Positions 9,201-18,652 of a stretch of 64,000 bases of DNA are shown piece by piece. Location of the stretch: positions 62,001 through 126,000 of the forward strand of contig MPDB01000006.1 in assembly GCA_001874155.1 (NCBI GenBank), in the 5' to 3' direction. Every line of letters starts with the position of its first letter. Position 1 is the stretch's first letter. The position numbers and the translations under genes are program-made. Below the pieces are notes generated by a model. It was given only the letters and a program-made list of their open reading frames with translations, had not been told where the DNA came from and made no database searches. This DNA comes from Vibrio sp. MedPE-SWchi. GTDB taxonomy: Bacteria; Pseudomonadota; Gammaproteobacteria; Enterobacterales; Vibrionaceae.

Positions 9201-9401
9201 AGGCCTAACCAACAAACGCTCAGCATCTGAAGGAGAGATCCCTTGGTGACCGATAGAAACGTAGATAATAGGGATCGTTATATCGGGACTTGATTCTTTC
9301 GGTATAGTTACATAAGTGCCAGCACCGGCTATTAAGATCAAAACCAACAGGCTCATCATGGTACGCGTTCGAGACAACGCAGCATCTATTAGTGAATACA
9401 T
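6273..9401 (-). CDS. RND-family efflux pump, inner-membrane transporter (AcrB/MdtB superfamily)
   Basis: A 1042-residue proton-driven exporter. The N terminus MYSLIDAALSRTRTM leads into TM1, and the usual 12 helices follow in two groups, around residues 335-480 and 850-1020. The periplasmic porter and docking loops lie between. The first group includes LVDGAIVVTEFADRR and the second GIVVNNNIVLIDTF, both classic RND segments. It follows its adaptor gene by 9 nt, and the ribosome-binding site AGGAG overlaps the adaptor stop. No outer-membrane channel gene is nearby, so it presumably uses TolC. Its sequence is of the simple-helix drug/bile type rather than the heavy-metal type. Substrate not inferable. 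Confidence 0.93.
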   Translation of the reverse strand: MYSLIDAALSRTRTMMSLLVLILIAGAGTYVTIPKESSPDITIPIIYVSIGHQGISPSDAERLLVRPIEQELRAIEGVKEMTSVASEGHGSVTLEFNVGADLGKAMADVRDAVDLAKPKLPADSDEPTVNEVTLASEEPALSVVLYGTVPERTIVQISRQIRDKLESYRQVLEVDIAGDRDDIVEIIVDPLLMESYGLDQADIYNLIALNNKVVAAGFVDTGYGRFSVKVPSVFDSLKDVLELPVKVDGKQVITFGDVATVRRAFRDPESFARLDGKSAVVLDVKKRAGENIIDTVALVKAVLAEAQKRPEWPNNLLVKYTWDQSKDVKQMLNDLQNNILSAIILVVIVIIAILGVRTALLVGISIPGSFLTGLLVLSLFGLTVNIVVLFSLIMAVGMLVDGAIVVTEFADRRMQEGTPRRQAYRDAAKRMAWPIIASTATTLAAFAPLLFWPGITGEFMKYLPLTLIATLAASLVMALLFVPVLGGLIGKPQNVTSASRAKMVALHDGNFEKAEGLTKVYYQTLAVAIKHPLKILLGAILISVGVGITYSKAGLGAEFFPEVDPPFFTVKVRSFGDLSINEKDVIMKEIETVMLGHDEFESIYTKTGGSEEIGQIQITPVDWQYRRRVKDIIEELKLTTDKFAGVEIEYKFPDAGPPVEHDLVIEMSARIPDNLDAAAKMVRHWADNNPAFTNISDTSSKEGIDWRIDIRRDDASRFAADATLVGNTVQFVTNGLKIGDYLPDDANEEVDILVRYPEDKRDIGRFDQLRVKTAAGLVPITNFAQIVPDHKQDTIRRIDGHRVINIMADIGEGYNLALELPNIQQAISELGLPNGVEFKIRGQNEEQDESSAFLQSAFMVALAVMALILVTQFNSFYQAFLILSAVLFSTVGVFAGLLIFQKPFGIVMSGIGVIALAGIVVNNNIVLIDTFNQLVKRGLSRQEAILRTGVQRLRPVLLTTVTTILGLLPMVLEMNVDLINQKVEFGAPSTQWWSQLATAVAGGLAFATVLTLVLTPCLLMLGKKHKLEESVSDEKMDEVSAS

Positions 9402-9410
9402 CAGTAACTC

Positions 9411-10514
9411 CTAAAGCTGCTGTGACGATTCTTGAGGATTAAACTCTACCGCCTCGACTGAATCACCATCTCGAACAAAACCCTGCCCAATCGTAATGAT
9501 CTTAACTTCATCCCCTAAACCAGAGAGCCAAACGCCATCTTGCTCAGCTTTCACCAACTGAATGGGCACAAACTCTACAACGTCATTAGCAAGCGTTTTC
9601 ACCCCTAGGTTACCAACGGCATCAAGCGCCAGCATCGCAGGGGTCACTTTTACGGCAAGTTGCTGATTTAGTGTAAGTTCAACCTCTGCGCTAATCCCCG
9701 CAGGGATGCGTTGCTCTGGATTGGCAATTTCTATTTCGATAGGAAACGTATTGGTGGAGGTAGAAGAAACACGCGACACATAACGAAGTGTCCCTTCTAC
9801 TAAAGAACCATCAATAAAACGAATCTGAGCCGTTTGATTGGCGGTTAGTTTTTGGATATGACGCTCACTGATGTCCGCTTCAATAACCAATTTATTGAGA
9901 TCAATGACCTTAGCAACGGGGTCGCCTATTCCAACAAAATCACCTTGCTCAATAAACAGATGATCAACGATACCGGAAAAAGGGGCTGTGACTTGCGTAT
10001 TCGATAAGGCTACTTTGACATTACTGACGTTCGCTTTTGCTTCTACGAGTGCTGCCTGAGCCGTTGCATAGGCAACTTCTCCCTGCAAGCCTCGACTTTT
10101 CAGAGACTCAGCCGCGTTGAATTCTTTTTCTCGTACCTTCAACATCGCTTGCGCACGTTGCAGCTGGATATCGAGATCGCCCTTATCGATAGATGCGATA
10201 ATTTGGCCTTTCTTAACCGATCCACCTTTACGAACGATTAAACGATCAATTTTCCCCGCAATTTCTGCGCCTATCTGAGCTTTTTTATCTGGGGCCGTTC
10301 GACCATAAAGATCGATCTTCTTAGGCGTGTCTTGGGCTTTGAAGGTTTGATAAACAACTTTAGCAAGAGGAATAGGCGGTTTGGATTCGCTCGCTTTCTC
10401 CTCTTCCGCTTGGAGAGAGCCTAGGCCGAGCCATGTTGTTAAAAGGATAATGAGAATAAGGGAAACAAGCCAAGGACGCTGAGAAAAAAAGCGCGTGACG
10501 GGAAAACTAGCCAT
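9411..10514 (-). CDS. RND efflux periplasmic adaptor (membrane fusion protein)
   Basis: A 367-residue adaptor that bridges the RND pump and the outer-membrane channel. It has an N-terminal membrane anchor (about residues 13-35, LVSLILIILLTTWLGLGSL), a lipoyl/barrel-sandwich half (GAEIAGKIDRLIVRKGGSVKKGQ), a coiled-coil hairpin (QLQRAQAMLKVREKEF to about residue 155), the second lipoyl half (VTAPFSGIVDHLFIEQGDFV) and beta-barrel domains. I start at the ATG at 10514, which has AAGGAAG just upstream. The track ORF extends to a TTG without support. First gene of a two-gene operon with the pump. Confidence 0.9.
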   Translation of the reverse strand: MASFPVTRFFSQRPWLVSLILIILLTTWLGLGSLQAEEEKASESKPPIPLAKVVYQTFKAQDTPKKIDLYGRTAPDKKAQIGAEIAGKIDRLIVRKGGSVKKGQIIASIDKGDLDIQLQRAQAMLKVREKEFNAAESLKSRGLQGEVAYATAQAALVEAKANVSNVKVALSNTQVTAPFSGIVDHLFIEQGDFVGIGDPVAKVIDLNKLVIEADISERHIQKLTANQTAQIRFIDGSLVEGTLRYVSRVSSTSTNTFPIEIEIANPEQRIPAGISAEVELTLNQQLAVKVTPAMLALDAVGNLGVKTLANDVVEFVPIQLVKAEQDGVWLSGLGDEVKIITIGQGFVRDGDSVEAVEFNPQESSQQL

Positions 10515-10615
10515 ATAACTTCCTTTTGGTATTCCCCGCAATACATCCTTACTCGCAGGGCGCAGCTAGGTCTCTAACCTAACTGCATCATAATGTTTTT
10601 TATTACGCAAAATGT

Positions 10616-10957
10616 CTAAACGCTAAATGATGCCCCGCAACCACATGTTGTTGTTGCATTAGGGTTGTCGATAAAGAATCGAGCACCTTCTAAGCCTTCA
10701 GTGTAATCAACGACACCACCCACTAAGTATTGCAGGCTCATAGGGTCAACGACTAGCGTCACACCACTATTGACGATTGTGGTGTCGCCATCGTTAACTT
10801 TTTCATCAAAGGTAAAACCGTATTGGAACCCACTACAACCACCACCGGTAATATAGACACGTAGCTTTAGTTCTGGATTTTCTTCTTCTGAAATTAACGT
10901 TTGCACACGTGTTGCTGCTGCATCTGAAAAAGACAATGGTACATTTACTTCGCTCAC
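10616..10957 (-). CDS. erpA: Iron-sulfur cluster insertion protein ErpA
   Basis: A 113-residue A-type carrier that delivers Fe-S clusters to apo-enzymes such as IspG/IspH in the cytoplasm. The three conserved cluster cysteines are present: Cys41 in GGGCSGF, and Cys105 and Cys107 in the C-terminal CGCG. The start codon is GTG, with GAGAGG 6 nt upstream. Length and sequence match ErpA rather than IscA or SufA, because the N terminus ([18 protein letters not shown]) is ErpA-like and no isc or suf genes are nearby. It is divergent from hemL across a 279-nt region. Confidence 0.95.
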   Translation of the reverse strand: MSEVNVPLSFSDAAATRVQTLISEEENPELKLRVYITGGGCSGFQYGFTFDEKVNDGDTTIVNSGVTLVVDPMSLQYLVGGVVDYTEGLEGARFFIDNPNATTTCGCGASFSV

Positions 10958-11236
10958 GGCGACCTCTCTTACTTCGTGTAAATCCCCATCGGCTCATTAT
11001 GTCGTAAACGAAATGCAAATGGGTGTATCTTTTTTAATAATGAACCGATTATCTAATACCTGACTTATTCGTTCAAGTATTCCTCGCATTGAATCGAGTA
11101 TTCACTATATTCGCCTTCAATATAACCGTTTAAGGTGTGAAAAGGTGCAGAAAATTCAGCAAAAGATTTCTTGTTCTTATTCGGATCGGTACAATGCGAG
11201 ACCACTTGGTCCCAATAATCAAACGAGGATGTACCG

Positions 11237-12529
11237 ATGACCAAATCAGCAGAACTCTATGAAAAAGCTCAACAGACTATACCTGGAGGAGTGAACTCTC
11301 CAGTTCGCGCTTTCAACGGTGTTGGCGGTTCTCCAATTTTTGTTGAACGAGCAGATGGTCCTTTGATTTTTGATGCTGACGGCAAAGCGTATATCGATTA
11401 CGTTGGTTCTTGGGGTCCGATGATTCTCGGCCACAACCATGGTGTCATTCGTGATGCTGTTATCGAGGCGGCTCAACGTGGTCTTAGCTTTGGCGCACCA
11501 ACTGAAACCGAAATCAACATGGCCGAGCTTGTCTCTGAACTGGTTCCATCAATGGAACAGTTACGTATGGTAAGCTCTGGTACCGAAGCGACGATGAGCG
11601 CAATTCGTTTGGCTCGTGGTTACACTGGCCGTGACAAAATACTTAAATTTGAAGGCTGTTACCATGGTCACGCCGATAGCTTGCTAGTAAAAGCAGGTTC
11701 AGGTGCTTTGACGCTTGGTCAACCAAGCTCTCCTGGTGTACCAGAAGACTTCGCTAAACACACACTAACGGCAACGTTTAATAATCTCGATTCCGTGCGC
11801 GAACTCTTTGCCGCTAATAAAGGTGAGATAGCTTGCATCATCGTTGAGCCAGTTGCAGGAAACATGAACTGTATCCCTCCTGTTGAAGGTTTTCATGAAG
11901 GTCTGCGAGACATTTGTGACCAAGAAGGCGCACTGTTGATCTTTGATGAAGTGATGACGGGCTTTCGTGTTGCATTAGGTGGTGCTCAAGCGCACTACAA
12001 CATCAAGCCAGATTTAACAACACTGGGTAAAGTCATTGGCGGCGGCATGCCAGTCGGCGCTTTCGGCGGCTCTAAAGAAGTCATGCAGCACATCGCTCCA
12101 ACAGGCCCTGTTTACCAGGCGGGAACATTGTCTGGTAACCCTGTCGCTATGGCAGCCGGTTTAGCTTGTCTCAACCTATTAAAGGAAGAAGGCAATGAAA
12201 AGCGCCTGGCGGATAAAACGAAATACATCGCCGATGGCTTTAAATCACTCGCAGACAAACACGGCATCCCATTAGCCATCAATCAAGTGGGCGGTATGTT
12301 CGGCTTCTTCTTTACCGAGCAAGAGAATATTACTTGCTATGAAGATGTGACCAAATGCGATGTTGATCGTTTCAAGCGCTTCTTCCACTTGATGATACAG
12401 CACGGTGTTTACCTTGCTCCTTCTGCATTTGAAGCAAGCTTCTTGTCACTAGCTCACGGCTCAAAAGAGCTTGAAGCTACGTTAGAAGCCGCGGATCGTT
12501 GTTTTGCTATTTTGGCTCAAGAAGCTTAA
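11237..12529 (+). CDS. hemL: Glutamate-1-semialdehyde 2,1-aminomutase
   Basis: A 430-residue class III PLP-dependent enzyme. It converts glutamate-1-semialdehyde to 5-aminolevulinate, the last step of the C5 route into haem. The start [18 protein letters not shown] is diagnostic. The PLP lysine lies in [17 protein letters not shown], the cofactor-phosphate segment is [16 protein letters not shown], and FDEVMTGFR holds the conserved Asp. AGGA lies just upstream of the ATG. It is single-gene and ends before a strong terminator. The neighbouring erpA also serves cofactor metabolism, but the two genes are divergent. Confidence 0.97.
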   Translation: MTKSAELYEKAQQTIPGGVNSPVRAFNGVGGSPIFVERADGPLIFDADGKAYIDYVGSWGPMILGHNHGVIRDAVIEAAQRGLSFGAPTETEINMAELVSELVPSMEQLRMVSSGTEATMSAIRLARGYTGRDKILKFEGCYHGHADSLLVKAGSGALTLGQPSSPGVPEDFAKHTLTATFNNLDSVRELFAANKGEIACIIVEPVAGNMNCIPPVEGFHEGLRDICDQEGALLIFDEVMTGFRVALGGAQAHYNIKPDLTTLGKVIGGGMPVGAFGGSKEVMQHIAPTGPVYQAGTLSGNPVAMAAGLACLNLLKEEGNEKRLADKTKYIADGFKSLADKHGIPLAINQVGGMFGFFFTEQENITCYEDVTKCDVDRFKRFFHLMIQHGVYLAPSAFEASFLSLAHGSKELEATLEAADRCFAILAQEA

Positions 12530-12562
12530 ATAGAAACGAGAATCACGCTGTTTTAAGATGTT

Positions 12563-12590
12563 AAACGAGCTGAATTTCAGCTCGTTTTTT
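12563..12590 (+). terminator. hemL terminator
   Basis: A 9-bp stem, ACGAGCTGA/TCAGCTCGT with loop ATT, is followed by six T, 35 nt after the hemL stop. The opposing small ORF (12589-12711) stops at its edge. Confidence 0.9.
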
Positions 12591-12711
12591 ATTGCCAATT
12601 GAAAATCACCAAAACAAGCAAAATCAACGCAATAAGAGTCAATCCGTTCATCGGCCACAATTTACGCTTCTGCTTTTTTTGCCCATCGGAACCGCCGTTA
12701 CAACACCCCAT
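12589..12711 (-). CDS. Unannotated 40-residue single-pass membrane microprotein
   Basis: This gene is absent from the ORF track because of its length. On the minus strand AAAAAGGAGCGTTGA leads into ATG, giving AAGGAG at good spacing. The protein begins MGCCNGGSDGQKKQKRK, continues with a hydrophobic stretch of about 16 residues (LTLIALILLVLVIF) and ends in NWQ. The layout is a Cys-Cys-Gly-rich start, a strongly basic stretch, then one C-terminal membrane helix. That predicts an inner-membrane protein with its cysteines in the cytoplasm by the positive-inside rule. The stop codon lies at the hemL terminator, and the gene is convergent with hemL. I know no function. The good ribosome-binding site and protein-like composition make it a real gene candidate. 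The 66-aa plus-strand ORF in the track over the same bases lacks these signs. Confidence 0.68.
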   Translation of the reverse strand: MGCCNGGSDGQKKQKRKLWPMNGLTLIALILLVLVIFNWQ

Positions 12712-12808
12712 TCAACGCTCCTTTTTAAACTCACTCGATGCTTACATTGATAACATTTTGATTTACCGTCATTATGACATTCTACACATGAAGAGATAGG
12801 GCACCAAA

Positions 12809-13894
12809 GTGAAGGACAAAGTCAAAATCAATTCTAGCCATTGGGTCTTAATTGCGGCGCTGGTTGCGTCTGCTTACGCTTGTTATCTGCTGATTGAGCC
12901 GTATGTGAATTCCATCGTTATGGCCTTTATTATTTCTCTGCTGATGTTTCCTATCCATGATTGGTTAGAGAACAAGTTTCCTAAACACAAAAATACCGTC
13001 TCTTTGCTCTCTTGTATCATACTAACTTTTATTATCGTTCTTCCGCTATTGGTCGTTTTTGCCGCCATCGTTCAACAAGGATCAACCTTTTCTCAAAGCA
13101 CTTATCAGTGGGTCACCCATGGCGGTATAAACACACTGCTGGACCACCCTTTAGTGGTGAAATCGCTGGCGTTTGCCAACACTTATCTGCCCTTCGATGA
13201 AATAAAACCACAAGAAATCGCCACCAAAATTGGGCAGTTCGCCACAACCTTTGGCTCGAATCTTGTTGCTATAAGTGCAAAGATCTTAGGCAATGCGACC
13301 CATTTCCTGATGGATTTCTTCTTAATGTTGTTTGTGTTGTTTTTCTTACTTCGCGATCACGAAAAGATCATCGGTGCTATTCGACATATTTTACCTCTAT
13401 CTCGAAGCCAAGAAGATCGGTTGCTCACTGAGATCGAACAAGTGTCTAAATCTGCCGTCATGGGATCGTTTCTAACGGCAATCGCTCAGGGCTTTGCTGG
13501 CGGAATAGGCATGTGGTTAGCAGGTTTTCCAGGATTGTTCTGGGGGACGATGATGGGGTTTGCTTCTTTTATCCCAGTCGTTGGAACCGCGCTGATCTGG
13601 ATCCCTGCAACGATCTACCTGTATTTAACCGGTGATACAAACTGGGCGATATTCTTGGCGATTTGGAGCGTGGCTATCGTCGGTTCTATCGATAACTTGC
13701 TTCGCCCGCTTCTGATGCAAGGAAGCGCCGGAATGAATACATTGATGATCTTTTTCTCACTGCTTGGTGGTATTCAACTGTTTGGTTTGATTGGACTTAT
13801 TTACGGACCTCTCATTTTCGCGATAACCATCGTGCTGTTCACTATCTATGAAGAAGATTTTAAAGGCTTCTTGACCAAGCAAGATAATAGCTAA
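12809..13894 (+). CDS. AI-2E/PerM family membrane transporter
   Basis: A 361-residue inner-membrane protein with about eight hydrophobic segments: two near the N terminus (residues 12-45), one near 60-85, one near 155-180, and a cluster from about 215 to 345. The C-terminal signature GFASFIPVVGTALIWIP and the late DNLLRPLLMQG are typical of the AI-2E transporter/PerM family. Members have been linked to AI-2 export, Na+/H+ exchange and other substrates, so no substrate is assigned. The first possible start is GTG at 12809, as an in-frame TAG lies four codons upstream, and its ribosome-binding site is poor. rsmC follows 79 nt later on the same strand. Confidence 0.88.
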   Translation: MKDKVKINSSHWVLIAALVASAYACYLLIEPYVNSIVMAFIISLLMFPIHDWLENKFPKHKNTVSLLSCIILTFIIVLPLLVVFAAIVQQGSTFSQSTYQWVTHGGINTLLDHPLVVKSLAFANTYLPFDEIKPQEIATKIGQFATTFGSNLVAISAKILGNATHFLMDFFLMLFVLFFLLRDHEKIIGAIRHILPLSRSQEDRLLTEIEQVSKSAVMGSFLTAIAQGFAGGIGMWLAGFPGLFWGTMMGFASFIPVVGTALIWIPATIYLYLTGDTNWAIFLAIWSVAIVGSIDNLLRPLLMQGSAGMNTLMIFFSLLGGIQLFGLIGLIYGPLIFAITIVLFTIYEEDFKGFLTKQDNS

Positions 13895-13973
13895 CCCTTT
13901 CATGAAAGACTTCTAGACGAGGGCAGATTATGAGAAAATCTGCCCTCACTTGATCTACTACTGAAAAAAAAAC

Positions 13974-14999
13974 ATGTCTGTATATACCGCCCCTAGTCAA
14001 ATCGCTCAGCGTCAACTCGCCTATTTCAATGGGAAACACGTCCTTGTCGCCGGAGAAGCTGAAGATCTTTTTCCTGTAGAGCTGGTCGATCACTGTGAGT
14101 CGGTATCGGTCTTTACAACAAACTATGGCTATTACCGACAGATAAAACCGCATTCTCAACTTAATTGTTACTTTGGCGCAGAATTAACCGAGTCAACTCA
14201 AGCCGATATGATCTTACTCTATTGGCCCAAAGCTAAGGCTGAAGCTGAATTTTTACTTGCCATGCTACTCAGCAAGCTTGGTAAGGATACTGAAATAGTC
14301 GTTGTGGGAGAGAATCGCTCAGGAGTGAGAAGTATCGAGAAAATGTTCAAAGCCTACGGCCCCATCACTAAATTTGACTCCGCTCGACGCTGTTCATTTT
14401 ACTGGGGACAGTGCACTGAACAAACCGCCCATTTCGCTTTAGAAGATTGGTATAAAAGTTACCAAGTGACTTACAACAACCAAGAATTAGTCATTAAAAG
14501 TCTGCCAGGTGTCTTTAGTCACGGTGAGTTCGATATTGGCAGTCAGCTGTTGCTTGATACACTTCCACGACTGAAAGGTAAGGTGCTTGATTTTGGTTGT
14601 GGTGCGGGGGTTCTCAGTGCCGTAATGGCGAGTCGTCATCCAGATATTACCCTTGAAAGCTGCGACATCAGTGCGTTGGCCGTCGCTTCAACCGAGCAGA
14701 CTTTAATTGCAAACGGTCTGTCTGGTCGAGTGTTCGCCAGTGATGTGTATTCCGATTGCAGTAGCGATTACCAGTTTATCATCAGTAATCCCCCTTTCCA
14801 TTCAGGATTAGAGACCAGCTACAGTGCGACGGAGACATTACTTGCTGACGCCCCACGTAAATTAACAAGACAAGGCCAACTGGTGATAGTGGCAAACAGT
14901 TTCCTAAAATACATCCCCATCATTGAAGGTGCATTTAGTAATTGTGAGACGCTAAATAAGACCAATAAATTCGCCATCTACAATGCAATAAAAAACTAG
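13974..14999 (+). CDS. rsmC: 16S rRNA (guanine-1207-N2) methyltransferase
   Basis: A 341-residue SAM-dependent methyltransferase that modifies G1207 of 16S rRNA in the 30S subunit. It is the usual tandem of two Rossmann domains. The N-terminal one (about 1-170) is degenerate and serves substrate binding. The C-terminal one (about 180-341) is catalytic, with SAM motif [17 protein letters not shown] and the exocyclic-amine methyltransferase motif NPPFH in [14 protein letters not shown](H) marks N2-guanine and related amino methyltransferases. The start [14 protein letters not shown] follows an A-rich stretch with no strong ribosome-binding site. It precedes chiS by 213 nt. Confidence 0.94.
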   Translation: MSVYTAPSQIAQRQLAYFNGKHVLVAGEAEDLFPVELVDHCESVSVFTTNYGYYRQIKPHSQLNCYFGAELTESTQADMILLYWPKAKAEAEFLLAMLLSKLGKDTEIVVVGENRSGVRSIEKMFKAYGPITKFDSARRCSFYWGQCTEQTAHFALEDWYKSYQVTYNNQELVIKSLPGVFSHGEFDIGSQLLLDTLPRLKGKVLDFGCGAGVLSAVMASRHPDITLESCDISALAVASTEQTLIANGLSGRVFASDVYSDCSSDYQFIISNPPFHSGLETSYSATETLLADAPRKLTRQGQLVIVANSFLKYIPIIEGAFSNCETLNKTNKFAIYNAIKN

Positions 15000-15066
15000 C
15001 CCATCGTCGGACACACGGAGTTTGTCCCTACTTTTCGACCAATCCTTCGTCACCCCTAGGTAAAAT

Positions 15067-15085
15067 GGCGCTTTTATGCGCCTTT
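15067..15085 (+). terminator. Possible rsmC terminator
   Basis: A 5-bp GC stem, GGCGC/GCGCC with loop TTTTAT, is followed by only three T. It lies about 70 nt after the rsmC stop and before chiS. Weak. Confidence 0.4.
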
Positions 15086-15212
15086 GAACACGAATTCCTA
15101 CTGACTTACTTGTCAAAGGAAAAAAACTCGTTAATTTTGTCATTTTACGCATTTTTACTTTGCTCGATGAATCTTGTTTCATCATTCACCTAAAGGAAAG
15201 TAACGTTTTATT

Positions 15213-18200
15213 ATGTTCAGGTTCTATCGCAAACAGAAGTTCAAACGTCTACAAAACACATTGATGCTGGCATTCTTAGTATTAAGCATCACGCCTTTAA
15301 CTGTCGTAGCACTGTTTTTCCTCCACTCACACAGTACTGATCTTCAAGAACAGAGTACGTCACACGTAACCTCGGTTCGAGATACCAAGCGCCAACAAGT
15401 GATCGACTATCTCTACGCAAAAGAATCAGAGGTGATGGGTTTTGTGCGCTCTGAACTCGCCCACGCAAGTGGTGGACGCTTCTATGGGTTGGTTAACGCA
15501 TTTCAAAACTTAGGTCCAGACATCGAACAAGCGCGTAATCACGCTCAGCAAAGATTCATTGAAGGTTCAGGGGATCAGATTCGCACTTCTATTCTTCCTC
15601 AATCTAGCTCTTATGCGGGTAGTGAGCGATATCGACTGTTACACAAACGTTACCACTGGGCCTATCAAGAGCTTCTCAAACGATCCGATTTTGAGGATAT
15701 TCTACTTGTCGATCGAACCGGTAACATCACCTACTCCATCTACAAATATGACTACTTTGGTACTAACCTACTCAGTGGGAAATACAAGGATGACAACATC
15801 GGCTTAGCCTTTAAAAAGCTTCAAAAAGTCGTCAAAGAGAAACACGCCAGTAACCCAGATTTCACCCCAGTCATCATCTCTGATTTTGCTCCCAATGAAG
15901 AGGGTCAATCGGTCGCATGGCTAGGGGCACCTATCATTCAGCAAGGCTACTTGCACAGTTATGCGATGTTCCGCCTGCCAAACAACGGCATCACTAAACT
16001 GATCGCTGATATCAATCAAAACTCTTCAATGCGAACACTATTAGTCGGACAAGATCAACAAAGCCGCTCGATGGCATTCCAGCAAGACGACATTGAAACC
16101 AGTACGGAAGTCATTAAGCTTGCATTGAAAGGGCTGAACTCAGTCGGCACTTACACCAACACCGAGAGTGAAAAAACCATTGCAGCCTACAGTCCGATCA
16201 GCTTTCGAGATCTTAACTGGGCAATTGTGGTTGAAGTGGCAGAGAAAGAAGCGTTTGCTCGTGTTCACCAACTAGAGAAATTGTTTGTTATCGCGATGTT
16301 TACCGCACTGGTTCTCGTGGTGATTGCTTCACACTATTTGTCTAACTTTATCACGTCACCACTGCTCAAGCTTACCTGGGCAGCAGAAAAGGTTTCAGCC
16401 GGTGATCTCGATGAAACCATGATCAACACCGAGCGAAAAGATGAGATCGGTCGCTTGGCGGTTAGCTTTGAGCGGATGCAGCGTTCCATACGTGAAAAGA
16501 TGAAGCTAATTAAAGCTCAAAACAGTGAATTGGAGAGTAACCTTCATCTCATTAAAAAACAGAATGAAGAGTTGCACCTTGCTAACAAGCTAAAAGATGA
16601 ATTCTTAGCCACCACTTCCCACGAGCTTCGCACTCCTTTGCATGGCATGGTAGGTATTGCTGAGTCCTTAGTGTCGGGCGCTAACGGTCCAATTACAGCC
16701 GATCACAAATACCAGCTCAATATCATTATTAGCAGTGGACAGCGCTTAACCACGTTGGTAGACGACTTATTGGACTACCATAAAATGCGCTATGGCAATC
16801 TGGATATCAACACCTGCGCAGTCGACCTATCTAGCGCGACTCGCTTGGTACTTGAACTGTCGAACCATTTACTCGGTAACAAACCAATACGCATTATCAA
16901 CCAAGTACCTGACGAGATGCTTTGGGTATCGGCGGATCCACAACGCCTAGAGCAAGTGCTGTATAACCTGATAGGTAACGCTATCAAATTTACCTCTGAG
17001 GGCAAGATTGTTATTTCCGCAAACGTTGTCGACGACAATCTCCGAGTTCAGGTTGTGGACACAGGCCAAGGTATTCCTGCCGATCAACTTGAGCACATCT
17101 TTGAGCCCCTTATTCAAGCGGGTAGCGATTCGAGTCGATACCGACAAGGCACCGGCCTTGGTTTGTCTATTAGCCGCCAGTTGATTGAACTAATGAACGG
17201 CTCCCTCTATGTGAGTAGCCAACCGATGGTGGGTACAACATTTAGTTTCACTCTTCCTCTGGCTCTTGATAGTGAGATAGAAGCAGCTGGGTTTGGAGAA
17301 ACCAGTCACTTCCACGCACCAGATCTCAACGAGGTAGTACTACCCGATCAGAGTAGCCTTCCGGAGAACCCACAAGGCCCACTGCTTCTCATTGCAGACG
17401 ATGAACCCGTTAACCTTCGTATCCTTGATAGCTTCTTACGTATAGAGGGCTACCGAGTAAGAACCGCAAAAGACGGTAACGAAGCACTTGAGCAAGTAGA
17501 GAAAGAAAAGCCAGAATTACTCTTGTTAGATGTGATGATGCCAGGGCTTTCTGGTTACAGCGTCTGCGAAAAATTACGCGAAAATTACGACCATTCAGAA
17601 TTGCCAATCATTATGCTCACCGCACTCAATCAGACCGACGATCGCGTTCGAGGGTTCGAAGCCGGCGCTAATGACTATCTGTCTAAACCTTTTAATAAGC
17701 AAGAGCTCGCCGCACGCATAACGGCGCACCTTGCAGCAAGCCAGGCAGAAAAACGCCGCATTGAGAACTCAAAACTTCAAATTGAACTTAAACACCGAGC
17801 GATGGTTGAAGCAAGTTTGCTTGAAACACAAGGTCGATTACTCGAACAACTAGAGTCAGCGCCTGAAGCCATTGTTTGTGTCAGAGAAGACAACAAGGTC
17901 AAATTCGCGAATGAAGCGGCATCCAAGCTATTCAAACGCACGCCTGAGCAACTGAAGCGTTCCATTGCCAATGAGATGATCGCACCTAAGTATCTTCTTG
18001 TTGAGCAGGATCATTATTGTGGCAATGTAGACATCTATACAGAAGACATTCGTCAAAATATCCCAACAGATATACTGAAGCTACCAGAAGAATCTGGATT
18101 AAAGGCAATGTACATATTTAATGTTGGGGGAAGTGTCAATGCAGCCCGAATAGGAAACCTAGAAACAGCCATCGAAGCTCTTTCTAGCTATGCATTTGAA

Positions 18201-18602
18201 GGCGATAAAGAAAAACTTCAGCAGCTGAAAGAGTTGGGCGGAGAGTTTACTCGAATAGCCGATCGTGTTGGCGGAGAGACCCAATCCCGACAAGACGTAA
18301 TGAGAGAAGTGTTGGTTGAGGCGATGACAAGTGCTATAGATTATTGGGAAAGAGTCACGGGGCAAACTAAGTTTGCGTTTGCAGAGCAAAGCGGCCTGTG
18401 GCGCGTTTATCTCGACCGAAGCACCCTACAAACGCGAACGCTAGATAAGTACCTGCGTAAGGAAACACTGCCTAATACGCCTAGATGGCGAACCGTTCTA
18501 AACTCCATTGACTACATCTTGGAGCATTGCCAGGAATCAAGCCCACAGCGCTCTCACTTAATGGTACTGCGCGATAAGCTGCAAAAGCTCCTTACTAGCT
18601 AA
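15213..18602 (+). CDS. chiS: Chitin-sensing hybrid sensor kinase ChiS
   Basis: A 1129-residue membrane-bound regulator of chitin use. In order: TM1 (about 15-37); a periplasmic sensor domain (about 40-350); TM2 (355-375); HAMP (to about 430); a HisKA dimerisation domain with His470 in TTSHELRTPLHG; HATPase (N box NLIGNAIKF, G boxes DTGQGI and GTGLGLSI); a receiver domain with Asp773 in LLLDVMMPG; and a C-terminal region from about 850. Published work on V. cholerae ChiS shows that the C-terminal part binds DNA at the chb promoter from the membrane, that kinase activity is not needed for activation, and that the chitobiose-binding protein holds ChiS off until ligand is present. Here chiS sits directly upstream of the operon it should control. 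The best ribosome-binding site (AAAGGAAAG) is about 12 nt from the ATG, which is long. Confidence 0.96.
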   Translation: MFRFYRKQKFKRLQNTLMLAFLVLSITPLTVVALFFLHSHSTDLQEQSTSHVTSVRDTKRQQVIDYLYAKESEVMGFVRSELAHASGGRFYGLVNAFQNLGPDIEQARNHAQQRFIEGSGDQIRTSILPQSSSYAGSERYRLLHKRYHWAYQELLKRSDFEDILLVDRTGNITYSIYKYDYFGTNLLSGKYKDDNIGLAFKKLQKVVKEKHASNPDFTPVIISDFAPNEEGQSVAWLGAPIIQQGYLHSYAMFRLPNNGITKLIADINQNSSMRTLLVGQDQQSRSMAFQQDDIETSTEVIKLALKGLNSVGTYTNTESEKTIAAYSPISFRDLNWAIVVEVAEKEAFARVHQLEKLFVIAMFTALVLVVIASHYLSNFITSPLLKLTWAAEKVSAGDLDETMINTERKDEIGRLAVSFERMQRSIREKMKLIKAQNSELESNLHLIKKQNEELHLANKLKDEFLATTSHELRTPLHGMVGIAESLVSGANGPITADHKYQLNIIISSGQRLTTLVDDLLDYHKMRYGNLDINTCAVDLSSATRLVLELSNHLLGNKPIRIINQVPDEMLWVSADPQRLEQVLYNLIGNAIKFTSEGKIVISANVVDDNLRVQVVDTGQGIPADQLEHIFEPLIQAGSDSSRYRQGTGLGLSISRQLIELMNGSLYVSSQPMVGTTFSFTLPLALDSEIEAAGFGETSHFHAPDLNEVVLPDQSSLPENPQGPLLLIADDEPVNLRILDSFLRIEGYRVRTAKDGNEALEQVEKEKPELLLLDVMMPGLSGYSVCEKLRENYDHSELPIIMLTALNQTDDRVRGFEAGANDYLSKPFNKQELAARITAHLAASQAEKRRIENSKLQIELKHRAMVEASLLETQGRLLEQLESAPEAIVCVREDNKVKFANEAASKLFKRTPEQLKRSIANEMIAPKYLLVEQDHYCGNVDIYTEDIRQNIPTDILKLPEESGLKAMYIFNVGGSVNAARIGNLETAIEALSSYAFEGDKEKLQQLKELGGEFTRIADRVGGETQSRQDVMREVLVEAMTSAIDYWERVTGQTKFAFAEQSGLWRVYLDRSTLQTRTLDKYLRKETLPNTPRWRTVLNSIDYILEHCQESSPQRSHLMVLRDKLQKLLTS

Positions 18603-18626
18603 ACATCCAATCCGCCTCATCTAGCT

Positions 18627-18652
18627 AAGGCCTGTTTAAAACAGGCCTTTTT
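18627..18652 (+). terminator. chiS terminator
   Basis: The 22-bp perfect palindrome AAGGCCTGTTT/AAACAGGCCTT is followed by TTTTTC, 24 nt after the chiS stop. It separates chiS from the chitobiose operon. Confidence 0.88.

Noticed and set aside
12599-12799. 66-aa plus-strand ORF after hemL
   Set aside because: Non-ATG start without a ribosome-binding site; the minus-strand 40-codon frame over the same bases has a strong site and a protein-like sequence.
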